Source: Nocardia uniformis NBRC 13702
GTDB lineage: Bacteria > Actinomycetota > Actinomycetes > Mycobacteriales > Mycobacteriaceae
Direction: 5' to 3'
Assembly (NCBI RefSeq): GCF_001613345.1
Contig: NZ_BDCE01000056.1
Location: 1-64,000, forward strand
DNA length: 64,000 nucleotides
How positions within the stretch are numbered: the stretch's first letter is position 1; the number at the start of each line of letters is the position of its first letter. Positions 8,219 through 17,456 of the stretch are shown here, in pieces. Made by a program: the position numbers and the translations under genes. Below the pieces are notes generated by a model that worked only from the letters and a program-made list of their open reading frames with translations, was not told where the DNA came from and ran no database searches.

Positions 8219-10846
8219 TCAAGAACGATTTGGTTCCGGGCGGGGGAGTGTTTTCGATGTGACAGTGCCTTGGGGATCGAGTCCGGCTATCAAACGTATT
8301 GTCGGCGGCCCGATATCCGACCAGTCGAATGCCTGTGTGGCACGAAAGATGTCCGCCTCGGCGCCCGGTGTCCACTCGGGCGTGGAGGTGGCGAACACCA
8401 GCTCGTCTGCTTCGAGCCAGACTGCGGCCTGACACTTCTTGGAGACCTCGGCTTGACGTTGGTTGGCGTTCTTTCCCGAGAGCTGGGCGGCGCTCTTGGC
8501 TTCGGCGATGGTTCGGATGCCGCCTTGGTATGCGACCAGATCCAGCTCCACTCTGGCCTTGCGGTTGCCGACGAGTTCGACTTCGGTGAGGTCCTGGTAT
8601 GGCCCGAGCGAGCGCTTTTCGTGAGATAGGTACGCTGCCAAGGCGATCGGGACGTCGCCGTGGTCACCGAGGAGTTGTCTGCCGACTGGATGCAGGTCGT
8701 AGTACCAGCGAGGTTCTTGCAGCGGCAGGTTCCAGGCTGGTTGGTTCAGTTCGTTGCCCGTGTCGCAGCGTTCACACGTCCAGCGCTGGCCCAGTCGGTC
8801 GACGGGCTGGAACTGTAGTTCGGTGCACAGAGCACATTGGAGAACGAGGCCGCGGCGAATCACCCCTGCCTGCAGTGCCGCGTCAAGGCGGTGCCTGACA
8901 TCGGTCTCGGCGGCGTCTGCCGACAGGTTGTGAAAGCCCGAGAAGTTCAGGACCCCGTAGTGTGCTCGGATTCTGACGCCTTCGTCTTTCGGGTAACAGG
9001 CGGTTGAGCTTTCCTGTTTGGCGTCCATTTTCCGTAGGGCCGGCAGTAGCGGTCCAGCGAACAGGTCCACTACCGCGTCGCGGCTGCCGAACATGCGTGC
9101 CAGCTGCGCGGTGCGGTGCCCTGCGGGGCTCAGTCTGCTGGTGAGATTGTGTTGGGCTAGTTTCGCGTCGACCCAGTCCGGCAGGCTCAGGTCGCGGAGT
9201 TTGGGGCGGGGGAGCCGATTGAGGGTCGGGATGCCGCCCAGGACAAGGTCGTATCGTTTCGACGGATACGAGGGTCCGTGTCTGCCACTGCGGACCAACG
9301 TGACTGGCAGCTCACCCTCGGAAGCTAACAGCTCGCCAGTGGTCATGTCCCCACCCTCGATCGATCGATCGTCCAGCCAGGTGATATCGACGTGCCAGGT
9401 GATGTCGTCGTGGGAGGCCACCTGTTTGTTCTCGAGTAGGGGCGGGGGTAACGGTGTCAACATCGTGCGTGTTCCGGTGGCGTCGACCTCGATCGGAATG
9501 TTGAGCGGGTCGTCGAACTGCTCGATTACCGCGAGTTGTTTGGTGGAGCGTCGAGGCCAGGTCAAGTCCTGAGCCGTGAGAGCTTCGCTGATCTCGGCCG
9601 GATTCTGGTCTCCGTTCGGCCAGTCCCGCACCTTGGCCCTGAAGCGCTCCAGTTCCGAGTCCACTTGCGCCGCAGGCATCGATGCCGAGGTCACCGTGAC
9701 CGTGGCAGGCCTGTAACGCGAGTGGTAGAAGATCTTGGTCAGGGCATCGACAAGCGCGCCCGGCATAGCGTCGGGGTCACCGCGCAGGGAGCTGGGAAGC
9801 CACACTCCGTGCCCGTAGATCAGCTGCCATAGCCGAGCTAATGCGAAGTCCTCCGCCGAGTCACCCACGACCAACAAGGTCCGATGCTGCGCCTCGTCCA
9901 TCAACGATATCTCGCACAGGCCCGTGGCGGTGTAGCCCCATGCAGAGCCGATGTCCGAGAGGGCGGCACCGTCGAGGGGAAGGCGTGCCAGGAAGTCGGG
10001 CGGAAGTGTCCGGGTCCCAGTTAAGAATTCGATGAGCCGCTGCCGGGTGCGCTCGTCGAGGGCGGGCTCGGTGGCCGCCGGATTCGGTGCATCGACCAGA
10101 CCGGCATGGGAGGCGACGGCCACTGCGAGCAGGCCGCCCCAATTCGGGGGGCATTGCACGCAATTGAGGACCGCCACGCCTGGCATGGAGTTTACGTCCG
10201 GAAACTCTGCCTTGGGGACGCCGAAACGGTGAGTGACTTCTCTGCGGCTGTCGACGCCGACGCGTTTGTACGGCGAGCACACCGCCGCCACCTGATCACG
10301 AGCCTGTGCATCAAGCCCGATATGCACGTCCAACATATTGTGGTCCGCCGTCAACGCCTCCCACCGGGCACGGCCTGTTAAGAGCTGCCCGTCCGGGCCG
10401 CCTATCTCCAGGGCTCCGGGCAGGAAATATTCGTAGTCGAGGACTTCCCGGGGGAACGTCACGACGTAGTCCGGGTCATAGGTTCGGCATGCACGCAGAA
10501 GGGCGGGCGCGACGTGGCCCTCGTGATGGGGTATAAGCGCGAATCCTGTTCCGCCCCATGTCATGTTGGCAAGGTGAAGTGCCCGGCGGGCCCAGTACGA
10601 CCAGTGCTCTCCACCGTCGAAAACGATCGCGACGCGCGCAGGGCGAAGGCCTCGCCGGACAGTGGAGTAGGCAACCGTCGTTGGTGAACCCATCCGGCAA
10701 CCCAACCACAGGCTGCTGTTGTCGGGTAGCGGATTTGGTCGGCCGCCGTCGCGGCCGACAGCGCTGCTCGCCTGTGAGAACCTACGGCCCGGCCATGCGA
10801 ACCTTCCATGGGCCCTAGCCAATTGCCGGAGCCGGTCCTCGTCCAC
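8219..10846 (-). CDS. Large unknown protein with zinc ribbon and PD-(D/E)XK-like C-terminus
   Basis: An 875-residue frame starting at GTG 10846; an ATG at 10693 (MGSPTTVAYS) is a possible shorter start. The N-terminal third has a Rossmann-like feel (PARVAIVFDGG...). A four-cysteine zinc ribbon lies near residues 669-690 (CALC ... CERC). After it, RVELDLVAYQGG and TIAEAKS (about 763-784) fit the acidic residue plus ExK core of PD-(D/E)XK nucleases. I recognise no named family. It is encoded on the same strand as, and upstream of, the Mrr-STAND gene, in the accessory block between ssb and the replication genes. A defence role is inferred from context and the nuclease motif. Confidence 0.65.
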   Translation of the reverse strand: MDEDRLRQLARAHGRFAWPGRRFSQASSAVGRDGGRPNPLPDNSSLWLGCRMGSPTTVAYSTVRRGLRPARVAIVFDGGEHWSYWARRALHLANMTWGGTGFALIPHHEGHVAPALLRACRTYDPDYVVTFPREVLDYEYFLPGALEIGGPDGQLLTGRARWEALTADHNMLDVHIGLDAQARDQVAAVCSPYKRVGVDSRREVTHRFGVPKAEFPDVNSMPGVAVLNCVQCPPNWGGLLAVAVASHAGLVDAPNPAATEPALDERTRQRLIEFLTGTRTLPPDFLARLPLDGAALSDIGSAWGYTATGLCEISLMDEAQHRTLLVVGDSAEDFALARLWQLIYGHGVWLPSSLRGDPDAMPGALVDALTKIFYHSRYRPATVTVTSASMPAAQVDSELERFRAKVRDWPNGDQNPAEISEALTAQDLTWPRRSTKQLAVIEQFDDPLNIPIEVDATGTRTMLTPLPPPLLENKQVASHDDITWHVDITWLDDRSIEGGDMTTGELLASEGELPVTLVRSGRHGPSYPSKRYDLVLGGIPTLNRLPRPKLRDLSLPDWVDAKLAQHNLTSRLSPAGHRTAQLARMFGSRDAVVDLFAGPLLPALRKMDAKQESSTACYPKDEGVRIRAHYGVLNFSGFHNLSADAAETDVRHRLDAALQAGVIRRGLVLQCALCTELQFQPVDRLGQRWTCERCDTGNELNQPAWNLPLQEPRWYYDLHPVGRQLLGDHGDVPIALAAYLSHEKRSLGPYQDLTEVELVGNRKARVELDLVAYQGGIRTIAEAKSAAQLSGKNANQRQAEVSKKCQAAVWLEADELVFATSTPEWTPGAEADIFRATQAFDWSDIGPPTIRLIAGLDPQGTVTSKTLPRPEPNRS

Positions 10847-11185
10847 GCGAAGAGCGTGCCGGGAACACGTCCGGTCACTTCAAGCCCGCCCGCGCGTACT
10901 CGGATGGGCTCCGAACCGATGTCCCATGGTCGGTATCGCCAGCCTGAGGTTCATGGTCACTGGCCGTGGCGGATCAACAACTCGCCGCGCAGTCGGTTGG
11001 AACACATTAGGCCATCGACGAACATAGTTTCGAATACTGGATGCGGTCCTCGAAGTAAGCGAAGCAGGGTGATCTGGGATGAGAGAAGAGGTCCGCCGCG
11101 ACCATTAGTCAACCCCACGACAAGACCCGCCTTAGGAGAGCGGGTTCGGTCACGAGCTTGGTTCAGGTTGAGTGGTGGCTCGTGC
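10847..11185. other. 339-bp gap; no confident gene
   Basis: A 134-residue minus frame covers most of it but has no ribosome-binding site and overlaps the well-supported small gene at 11186-11407 in another frame. The promoter of the 875-residue gene should be here; I cannot place it confidently. Confidence 0.35.
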
Positions 11186-11407
11186 TCAGGAGATCGGTCT
11201 GACGCGATGCACGTGATGCGGATCGCGTAGATCGTTGTCGCCGTGTTCGCCGCAGTAGGCGGTCGAGAGCCAGCACCGAATTCCCCAACGTTCCATATCG
11301 ATCCACCGGCTGGCGGGATTGCTACATCCGATGACCCAGCAGCCGATCGTGCCGTCAGCAAGCCGGGTGAAATGCTGCACGGTGCTTTTGCTCGATCCTT
11401 TGCACAT
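11186..11407 (-). CDS. Small cysteine-rich protein, 73 aa
   Basis: The ATG at 11407 is preceded by AAGGAG at ideal spacing. The protein starts MCKGSSKSTVQHF and has spaced cysteines and histidines (TIGCWVIGC, RCWLSTAYCGEHG), suggesting metal binding. It is the last gene before the cargo block in the minus-strand replication region. Its function is unknown. Confidence 0.65.
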   Translation of the reverse strand: MCKGSSKSTVQHFTRLADGTIGCWVIGCSNPASRWIDMERWGIRCWLSTAYCGEHGDNDLRDPHHVHRVRPIS

Positions 11408-11447
11408 GAGGGCTCCTTAGTTCCTGTTGCGAGGGTGATGGAGTGGA

Positions 11448-12029
11448 TCAGTCAGGTTTGCCGCGTATCACGGTCCACGTGATGGCTTGCAAGGCCGAGG
11501 GGTGAAGCTGATGGCGGTGAGCGACGTGTCGGTAGACGCAAGCCACGGCGTCGTAGACCCCAGTGCGGCGCAAGATTCGGTCGGGATCGGGGATGTCGGC
11601 GACGCGGGCGCTCCAGATGTCGATGACGACGGCATCGGTGTCGCCGAGGATGGCGCGGGCAAACGCGCGGGTCTTCGGTGCGGTGGCACTGAAGGTGGCC
11701 CAGGGGTCGGGAGCGGTAAGCGCGGCTGTGGCACGGCGAGCGTTGGCGCCGATCGCTCCGGGCGCTACCCCCGTGGCGAGCAGAGATCGTGCGGCGTTAA
11801 CGGTCCGTGACCAGGGGGTGCGTGGCGAGAGGTGTGCCAGGACGATTGCGGCGGTGTCGAGGGTGACGTTGCCTTGCTGGGCGAGTTCGGCGGCGATCTC
11901 GCGGGCTCGGGGGTACCAGCACAGACCAGCGTCGAGTTGCTGCGGTGTCGCACAGGCAAATACGCGGGTGACGTTGCGGGCGATCGTTCGTCGCGAAAGC
12001 CCTGCCGCAGTGAGCGGGTTGCTGGCCAC
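11448..12029 (-). CDS. Conserved element protein, possibly DUF7178-like
   Basis: A 193-residue protein starting at GTG 12029 (ASNPLTAAGLSRRT after the start), five bases after the stop of the gene at 12034-12219. The open frame extends to TTG 12101, but the later start fits the coupling. It is helical, with CWYPRAREIAAELA, AAIVLAHLSPRTPW and DAVVIDIWSARVADI, a pattern I associate with an uncharacterised actinobacterial plasmid/phage family (DUF7178; recalled, not verified). Its helical repeats could be helix-hairpin-helix DNA-binding units. Confidence 0.6.
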   Translation of the reverse strand: MASNPLTAAGLSRRTIARNVTRVFACATPQQLDAGLCWYPRAREIAAELAQQGNVTLDTAAIVLAHLSPRTPWSRTVNAARSLLATGVAPGAIGANARRATAALTAPDPWATFSATAPKTRAFARAILGDTDAVVIDIWSARVADIPDPDRILRRTGVYDAVACVYRHVAHRHQLHPSALQAITWTVIRGKPD

Positions 12030-12033
12030 AGTG

Positions 12034-12219
12034 TCACCACCGCGAGGGAGCGGAGTCGGCAAGCGCGATGTCACCAGAGGCCCCTTCGATGGGGTTGGCA
12101 ACGGTGAAAATGGTTGTGGTGCAGACAGAGTCGAGCTGAACGGTGCGGGCGAGAGAGACCGCGGCGTGGACAGACGCAGCGGTGAGATCCAGGGCCCAGA
12201 GCATGTGGCGGTCAGGCAT
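12034..12219 (-). CDS. Small hypothetical protein, 61 aa
   Basis: Starts MPDRHMLWALDLTAASVHAA at ATG 12219, with TAGGAAT upstream. It ends five bases before the next gene's GTG, indicating coupled translation. The composition is protein-like and matches no family I know. It lies 58 bp downstream of the primase gene. Confidence 0.5.
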   Translation of the reverse strand: MPDRHMLWALDLTAASVHAAVSLARTVQLDSVCTTTIFTVANPIEGASGDIALADSAPSRW

Positions 12220-12277
12220 CACTATTCCTAGGTGCGAGATAGACGAGGGGTGGCCGACAAGTCGGCGCTGGTAGGTT

Positions 12278-13123
12278 TCAGCGGCTGCGGGCAAGGCGGC
12301 GTGGGCGGTTCGCGCCGAGAGTGAGGCCGTTGGCGATGGCCCGCTCGACCTCACGGACGGTGAAGTCATGGCCGACGTGGATTGCCGCAGCGGCGATGAG
12401 TACGTCGCGAATGCGGGTCTCGTCGAGCTCGCCACCAGCGACAAGTCGACCGAGAGTGAAGGCGGCCCGAAACAGGGTCGCGTTGCGGCTGCCCGGTAGC
12501 GCAGCAGCGACCTTGCGAGTTTCGGCGGCCACGATGGCGGCGACGTACGCACCCACGCTGTGCAGCGGCTCGCCACCGACGCTGGCCTCCGGCAGCGGTG
12601 GGGGCGTGAGCAGATCGGTCAGCCAATCCGGCAAAGTGGCGACCGGGCAGTCGGCCAGGATGCGGTAACGCCCGTGGCTGGCACGTGATCCGGCTGCGAC
12701 GACATATCCGCCCTCACCGCGAGAATCGATCCCCGCGCCGAGACGGGCGACCGTGTTGGGCAGCCGCATCCCCTCTGGAGCCCGAAAGTAGAGATGGCGG
12801 CCGTTGGACGCGGTGGCGACAGTGAACGTGACCAGCGACGCCCGCATAGCTTGGGTGGTCGCGAGCTGGTACAGGGCGTCAGGGCCGTTGTGGCCGTGGT
12901 GGACATCGAGGTCGAGGACGTGCAGACCGCTGGGGCCGGTCGCGACGGCGATATTGCAGCGCGGATTGGCGGTCCACCAATACTGGATACGGTCGATGTC
13001 GGTGGTGGCTGCGGTCGGCCATCCGCGGATTGCGGGACGTTTGGAGTCCGGCCACAGCGGAAAGACGTGCCAGCCTCGCGCCGCCGCAGATATGGCGGCA
13101 TCGAGAAATCGATTCGCACGCAA
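12278..13123 (-). CDS. Bifunctional DNA primase/polymerase (Prim-Pol) protein
   Basis: Start TTG 13123 (then RANRFLDAAISAAARGW) is set by GGAAGGAG; the longer frame is rejected. The product is 281 residues. Prim-Pol signatures are present: WHVFPLWPDSKRPA, a metal-binding HVLDLDVHHG (DxD near residue 70), SNGRHLYFRAP, then GAGIDSRGEGGYVVAAGS. It would prime or extend DNA synthesis for the element. No helicase domain follows, so it is the short, primase-only form. It sits downstream of the ParB-like gene in the replication cluster. Confidence 0.85.
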   Translation of the reverse strand: MRANRFLDAAISAAARGWHVFPLWPDSKRPAIRGWPTAATTDIDRIQYWWTANPRCNIAVATGPSGLHVLDLDVHHGHNGPDALYQLATTQAMRASLVTFTVATASNGRHLYFRAPEGMRLPNTVARLGAGIDSRGEGGYVVAAGSRASHGRYRILADCPVATLPDWLTDLLTPPPLPEASVGGEPLHSVGAYVAAIVAAETRKVAAALPGSRNATLFRAAFTLGRLVAGGELDETRIRDVLIAAAAIHVGHDFTVREVERAIANGLTLGANRPRRLARSR

Positions 13124-13202
13124 CGAAACTCCTTCCAAAGGGAAGGGGCGGGCGTACCCCGGAGCTGACCGGGATACGCCCGCCCCACGGCGAGATCGGT
13201 GG

Positions 13203-14978
13203 TCAGGAGTCGATGTCGATGGTGTTGGGATCGATGTCGCCGGCGGCGGCTTGCTCGACGGGGGTGAGGTGGTGTCCGTTGTCGGCGAGGAAATGCAGGT
13301 ACCGGCGCACGCCACGATCGGTGTAGCGCCAGGCATCCTTGCCGGTGCGTTTCTCGTAGGCACCCAGTACGAGCCCGAGGGTGATCACCTGGCAGCGGTT
13401 CGGTTTCGCGGTACTGATCGCCGCGAGCAGCCCACTGCGCCACCCGCTGACACCGAGCAGCTCGTGTGCGGTGCGGTCGGCGTTGTACTCGCTGAGCAAC
13501 CCGGGTTCGTCAGCGAGAGTTTCGGCGACGAACACCGCGGCCAGCGGTGGCGATGTCTTGCGGGTGAGGTAGCCGGTCAGGAATTCCCGCCGCGTCTCGA
13601 GCGCAGCCTGACCCTGCTTGTTCAGCTCCCGCACCCGCCGGGCGGCCTGGCGCTCCTGATCCTGGCGTTCGGCCGCGACGCGCGCGGCTTCCTCCCGCTG
13701 CCGTGCGGCGGGCTGCGCGGCCTCTTCACCTCGCGTGCCATCGTCCGGGCTCTCCTGCGGGACCACCGCGACCGCAGTGCCCTCTGCCTCGACGTCGTGA
13801 GCAACGTCGATGTGCTCCTCAACTACGACTTCCTGCTCGAAGTCACTGGCCAGTCGGAACCCGGATTCGGTGAGGCGTTCGGCACGCAGATAGCAGGTCG
13901 GTTCCCACCGCGTCTGATGGTCAACGGTATTGGCGTGACGCAGCCCGTCTGCCGGTGTGGCATCAGGCCGATCCTGAGTGCTCCAGTCGACGGTGTCACG
14001 GTCAATGACCGCGCCGGTGTCACGCTCGACCAGGGTTTCCTCATCGGTGGGATAGAGGTACACCACCCAATCGGCGGCGGTCGCCTGCAGATCTGCTGTG
14101 GTGATGTCGTGACCGTCGGCGGTGCGCAACAGGTCGTAGTTGAGGAACCGGTCGGAGTCCGCGTCCGGTTCGTGGGTGAGGACTCCGAATCCGTGTGCGG
14201 CGTAGGACAGCGATTCGAGGAACCTCTGCCGTGCTTCGGCGCGATCACCGGCTATCCGGCGGGCTTCGTAGCCGAACATCGACCGCGGTGTGGCCAGCAA
14301 CCGCGCGACGGCGTCGGTGTCGCCGACCTTCTCGTATTCGGCGAGCACGGCGGCCTGCTCGAAATCGAGCTGCCCGGAATCCACAGCGCGGCAGGCGGTA
14401 TCGCTGGCACCGACGCTCACGGCGAGTTTGACCTGATCGCGTTTTCGGCCGATCTGCTGACTGATACGGGTCAGCGACGCGCCGAAGGCGAACATCTGCG
14501 TCATCCCCGCCGCACGATCACCCTCGGTCAATGGGATGCGGTAGTCGTTGGCATTGATCTGCTCGGCGATTCGATCGATCGCACGTTCCGTGGGATCGAC
14601 AGCGGGGGCCGGAGTGACCCACACCGGGACCAGTGCCAGATTGCAGGCCAGGGCGGTGAGTACACGGATTTGCCCCTCGATCACGGTGATGGAACCGTCG
14701 AGCTCCCGATATGCCTTGACCGGTGTCTGCACGCCGCGTCGGCGGATCGAATCAGTGACATCGGGGTGATCACCGAGGTCGAACGACTTGCGCACATTCT
14801 CATCAATGACAAGGGATCCCGGCGGCAGCAGCAACGCCTCGGGCGCGGCCGCGGTTACCTCCGCAGCCACTTCGTCGGATCCTGGGGATTCGATGGCAGT
14901 TTCGGGCACGTTGGCCGCGGCGTTGTCGATGGCGGGAGCTGGATCGGGGGAAACTGCGGTATCGATGGCGGTGGTCAT
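13203..14978 (-). CDS. ParB/RepB-like partition or replication protein
   Basis: 591 residues from ATG 14978 (MTTAIDTAVSPDP), with AAAGGA upstream. A ParB N-terminal nuclease-like domain lies at about 50-150 (VIDENVRKSF, VTDSIRRRGVQTPVKAYRE, VIEGQIRVLTALA), followed by an HTH region (ASLTRISQQIGRKRDQVKLAV). A middle domain, a coiled, Arg/Glu/Ala-rich stretch (about 430-480) and a C-terminal domain follow. No parA is next to it, so it may be a ParB-like regulator or replication factor rather than half of a ParAB pair. A 753-residue plus frame across it is an antisense shadow. Confidence 0.8.
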   Translation of the reverse strand: MTTAIDTAVSPDPAPAIDNAAANVPETAIESPGSDEVAAEVTAAAPEALLLPPGSLVIDENVRKSFDLGDHPDVTDSIRRRGVQTPVKAYRELDGSITVIEGQIRVLTALACNLALVPVWVTPAPAVDPTERAIDRIAEQINANDYRIPLTEGDRAAGMTQMFAFGASLTRISQQIGRKRDQVKLAVSVGASDTACRAVDSGQLDFEQAAVLAEYEKVGDTDAVARLLATPRSMFGYEARRIAGDRAEARQRFLESLSYAAHGFGVLTHEPDADSDRFLNYDLLRTADGHDITTADLQATAADWVVYLYPTDEETLVERDTGAVIDRDTVDWSTQDRPDATPADGLRHANTVDHQTRWEPTCYLRAERLTESGFRLASDFEQEVVVEEHIDVAHDVEAEGTAVAVVPQESPDDGTRGEEAAQPAARQREEAARVAAERQDQERQAARRVRELNKQGQAALETRREFLTGYLTRKTSPPLAAVFVAETLADEPGLLSEYNADRTAHELLGVSGWRSGLLAAISTAKPNRCQVITLGLVLGAYEKRTGKDAWRYTDRGVRRYLHFLADNGHHLTPVEQAAAGDIDPNTIDIDS

Positions 14979-15117
14979 GTCGAGAGTCCTTTCGAGACAG
15001 AAAGGGCGGGTACCGGAGTGGAGGACACCGGTACCCGCCCTTGGACGATGAGTGCTCTGAAGTAATGCCAGATCGCGTTGTGCGCGAATCGAATTCGTCC
15101 TACTGGGAACGCTCGAC

Positions 15118-15324
15118 TCAGGAGCGTTTGCGATTGTTGACGTTGAGCGGCCGCAGCGTCCAGACGCCGTCCTCGCCGGGCAGGAAGATCCAGTGTTTGC
15201 CCGACCAGCCGTCGATATCGCGCCGCCAAGCGGTGACGGTGTGTTCGTCGAGATGGGAGGCGGGCCCTGCGGAACCGAAATGGGCCGCCTGTTCGTAGTC
15301 CTCACGAGACAACGTGTCGATCAT
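15118..15324 (-). CDS. Small hypothetical protein, 68 aa
   Basis: ATG 15324 follows CAGGAGG. It begins MIDTLSREDYEQAAHFG and contains WRRDIDGWSGKHWIFLPGEDG. It lies between the DUF932 and ParB-like genes on the same strand. No family is recognised. Confidence 0.6.
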   Translation of the reverse strand: MIDTLSREDYEQAAHFGSAGPASHLDEHTVTAWRRDIDGWSGKHWIFLPGEDGVWTLRPLNVNNRKRS

Positions 15325-15459
15325 GGAAACAAACCTCCTGGGAAACGGCAGTGGGTGAGACGCCAAACCCTGTGGAGGCGCCTCATCCAGCGGAAAGATG
15401 TTGAAATAGAAGCGATTACAGAGCTTGATCAACGTGCCTGTGCGGTGCTGTGATTGAAG

Positions 15460-16692
15460 TCAGGCAAGGCTCATCGCTTGGAGGGCGAGGTCGTCGAGGG
15501 CGTTGGCGCGGTCGGCGTCGGCCACGGTTTGGGAGTAGCTGGTGACGGCGTTGGCGATTCCGGCGGCGGTGAGCTGTCCGCCGGCGATGAAGTGCGACAA
15601 GATCCCCGACCGTTCGCTGTCGCTGAACCCGAGCCGCTTGCCGAGGACTTCCATCGTCTTGTCCGGTCGGGTGACCTGGGCACCGGCGGCGTGCTCGAGC
15701 TCGTCGATGCGGGCGGTGAAGAACTGCGGCGACAGCCATTCCGCGACACGGTCACGGGTCTCGGCGGTGATGACGGCCAGTTTCTTGCGCAGCGTGTCTT
15801 GCGACCAGGACACGGTGCCGGTGTCGAGGCGTTCGCCGACATGGCGGTGGGTGTGCGCGAACAGCGGCAGTGTCAATCCGTTGCCGCAGATCTGGACGAC
15901 CAGTTCCGGGGTCAAGCGGACCGCGTGGTGACCGGTTTCGTCATTGCTGAACCGCAGACCGGCGTACACCACCGGCTCGTGACCGAGGCCGTATCCCTGG
16001 CCGCTGGCGGCGGCCACGCGACGCCACCGATCGATATCCCCGGCCGCGGCGCGGCGGTCGGCTTCGAGGTCAGGATTGGCGAACGGGCTGCGGTAGTTTT
16101 CCAGGAATCGCGGTGCGAGGGCAGACATTTGCGGGCAATAGACCTTGCAGTGCATCGAGGATTCGGTCAGATCGCAGCCGCGGACGTCGGTGTCGACATC
16201 GGCGTCGCGGATTCCTTCCAGGACCGCGGTGAGAACGTCGAGGTTATCGATGATCCCGTACCGATCCGACACCATCGCGCGCAGCACACCAGGCCGGTCC
16301 GGCTGCGGTGGAGTGAACAAGCGCAGCAGGAAAGACCGGTCATCGGGTGCGGGCAACTCGGCATCGGTTCGGCCGTGCAGCCAGCCATTGATGTTGCTGT
16401 CGTAGAGATCGAGACGGTCACGCTCACGCAGCCGACGCAGATAGCGGGCAGGGATGCCGAGTTTGTCGGCGATCTGCCCGTCCGCAGCGGCTGTCGGTTC
16501 ATACAGCCCATCGACAGCGGTGACACCCCGGCCGTCGACAACAGGGCTGACACCGAACAACTCGATCCTCCCGTCGCGGGAACGGATGGAGGACGCGGAA
16601 GCCACTACATCGACCTTGGCCGCCTGCTGGGATTCGAGCAGCGGCACCATCTCTTGCAGCGACAAATGACGTACAGAACTATCCAGTGACAT
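15460..16692 (-). CDS. DUF932-family protein
   Basis: 410 residues from ATG 16692 (MSLDSSVRHLSL), with AGAGGAG upstream. The DUF932 core spans most of the protein: LGIPARYLRRLRERDRLDLY, FLLRLF, AMVSDRYGIIDNLDVL, SNDETGHHAVRL and ICGNGLTLP. The family is common on plasmids and phages and is usually linked to recombination or plasmid maintenance, though its biochemical activity is not established. It is in the same strand cluster as ParB-like, primase and SSB. Confidence 0.82.
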   Translation of the reverse strand: MSLDSSVRHLSLQEMVPLLESQQAAKVDVVASASSIRSRDGRIELFGVSPVVDGRGVTAVDGLYEPTAAADGQIADKLGIPARYLRRLRERDRLDLYDSNINGWLHGRTDAELPAPDDRSFLLRLFTPPQPDRPGVLRAMVSDRYGIIDNLDVLTAVLEGIRDADVDTDVRGCDLTESSMHCKVYCPQMSALAPRFLENYRSPFANPDLEADRRAAAGDIDRWRRVAAASGQGYGLGHEPVVYAGLRFSNDETGHHAVRLTPELVVQICGNGLTLPLFAHTHRHVGERLDTGTVSWSQDTLRKKLAVITAETRDRVAEWLSPQFFTARIDELEHAAGAQVTRPDKTMEVLGKRLGFSDSERSGILSHFIAGGQLTAAGIANAVTSYSQTVADADRANALDDLALQAMSLA

Positions 16693-16754
16693 GAACACTC
16701 CTCTTACAGAAGGGAATTGATGCGACGGTGACTCGGCAGCGTTGGCGAGACACC

Positions 16755-17456
16755 TCAGTGCCCGGTGGCGACCGGCACGGGAGCCCACGAGGCGACGGTT
16801 TGGCCTGAGGACAATTCGGCGATCTCGATCGAGTCGACCGTTTCGCCCAGCGCACTGTTGTGCGCGACGATGTCGGCCGGTGTCGGCGTGTGCTCGTCGC
16901 AGGTGTGGGCGGTGGTGACGAACGGCGCCATCGAGCCACGGACCGTGACCCGGGTGGTGGCGGCCACTCCCCTGCCGAAATGCTCGGCCAGCTCGCACCT
17001 GGGCGCCACCGCCAGGACGACCTTCGCGCCGATGGTCAGCTCGCGCAGCGGCACGTCCTGGTGGGTGACCCACCAGCCAGCGCCGCGACGGCGCACCGAA
17101 TAGTGCTGTGGGAGCCGGTCGGCGAGGGCGCGCGCACCGTGTGCGGTGAGCGGGCCGGCTACGGCGACGGTCAATTCCTCGCCGCGATGAGTGACCGTGA
17201 AGGCGGAATCGATCATGTAGACCGCCGAACGCCGCTCCCGGCGCGAACCGCTCGACCCCGCGCCGACAGCGCCACCGGCGGAGACTCGACGTGCCCGACA
17301 GCCAAGTTCACGACGGGCCGCCGCCGCGAGTTGCGCCGACCAACTGGCCTCGGAGACCGGTGGGTCGTCGACATCGCGACAGATCGTGACACGCAGTAGC
17401 GAGCCTTCATGCTGAACGATGACGGTGCTGCCCTGCGGATTCTGGTAAGCCGACAT
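16755..17456 (-). CDS. Hypothetical protein, 233 aa
   Basis: ATG 17456 (MSAYQNPQGSTVIVQHEG) is supported by GGAAGG; the 93 upstream residues in the open frame are rejected. It appears to have an N-terminal beta-rich segment, an Arg/Gly/Ser linker and a second beta-rich domain (YMIDSAFTVTHRGEEL, RRRGAGWWVTHQDVP). The gene precedes DUF932 by 62 bp and probably starts the operon. No family is recognised. Confidence 0.6.
   Translation of the reverse strand: MSAYQNPQGSTVIVQHEGSLLRVTICRDVDDPPVSEASWSAQLAAAARRELGCRARRVSAGGAVGAGSSGSRRERRSAVYMIDSAFTVTHRGEELTVAVAGPLTAHGARALADRLPQHYSVRRRGAGWWVTHQDVPLRELTIGAKVVLAVAPRCELAEHFGRGVAATTRVTVRGSMAPFVTTAHTCDEHTPTPADIVAHNSALGETVDSIEIAELSSGQTVASWAPVPVATGH

Noticed and set aside
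10957..11361. 134-residue minus open frame
   Set aside because: It overlaps the cysteine-rich 73-residue gene, which has an ideal ribosome-binding site, and itself has none.
12804..15065. 753-residue plus-strand open frame
   Set aside because: It lies opposite the ParB-like and primase genes, which have clear domains and ribosome-binding sites. Its composition is the typical Gly/Val/Asp-rich antisense of high-GC genes.
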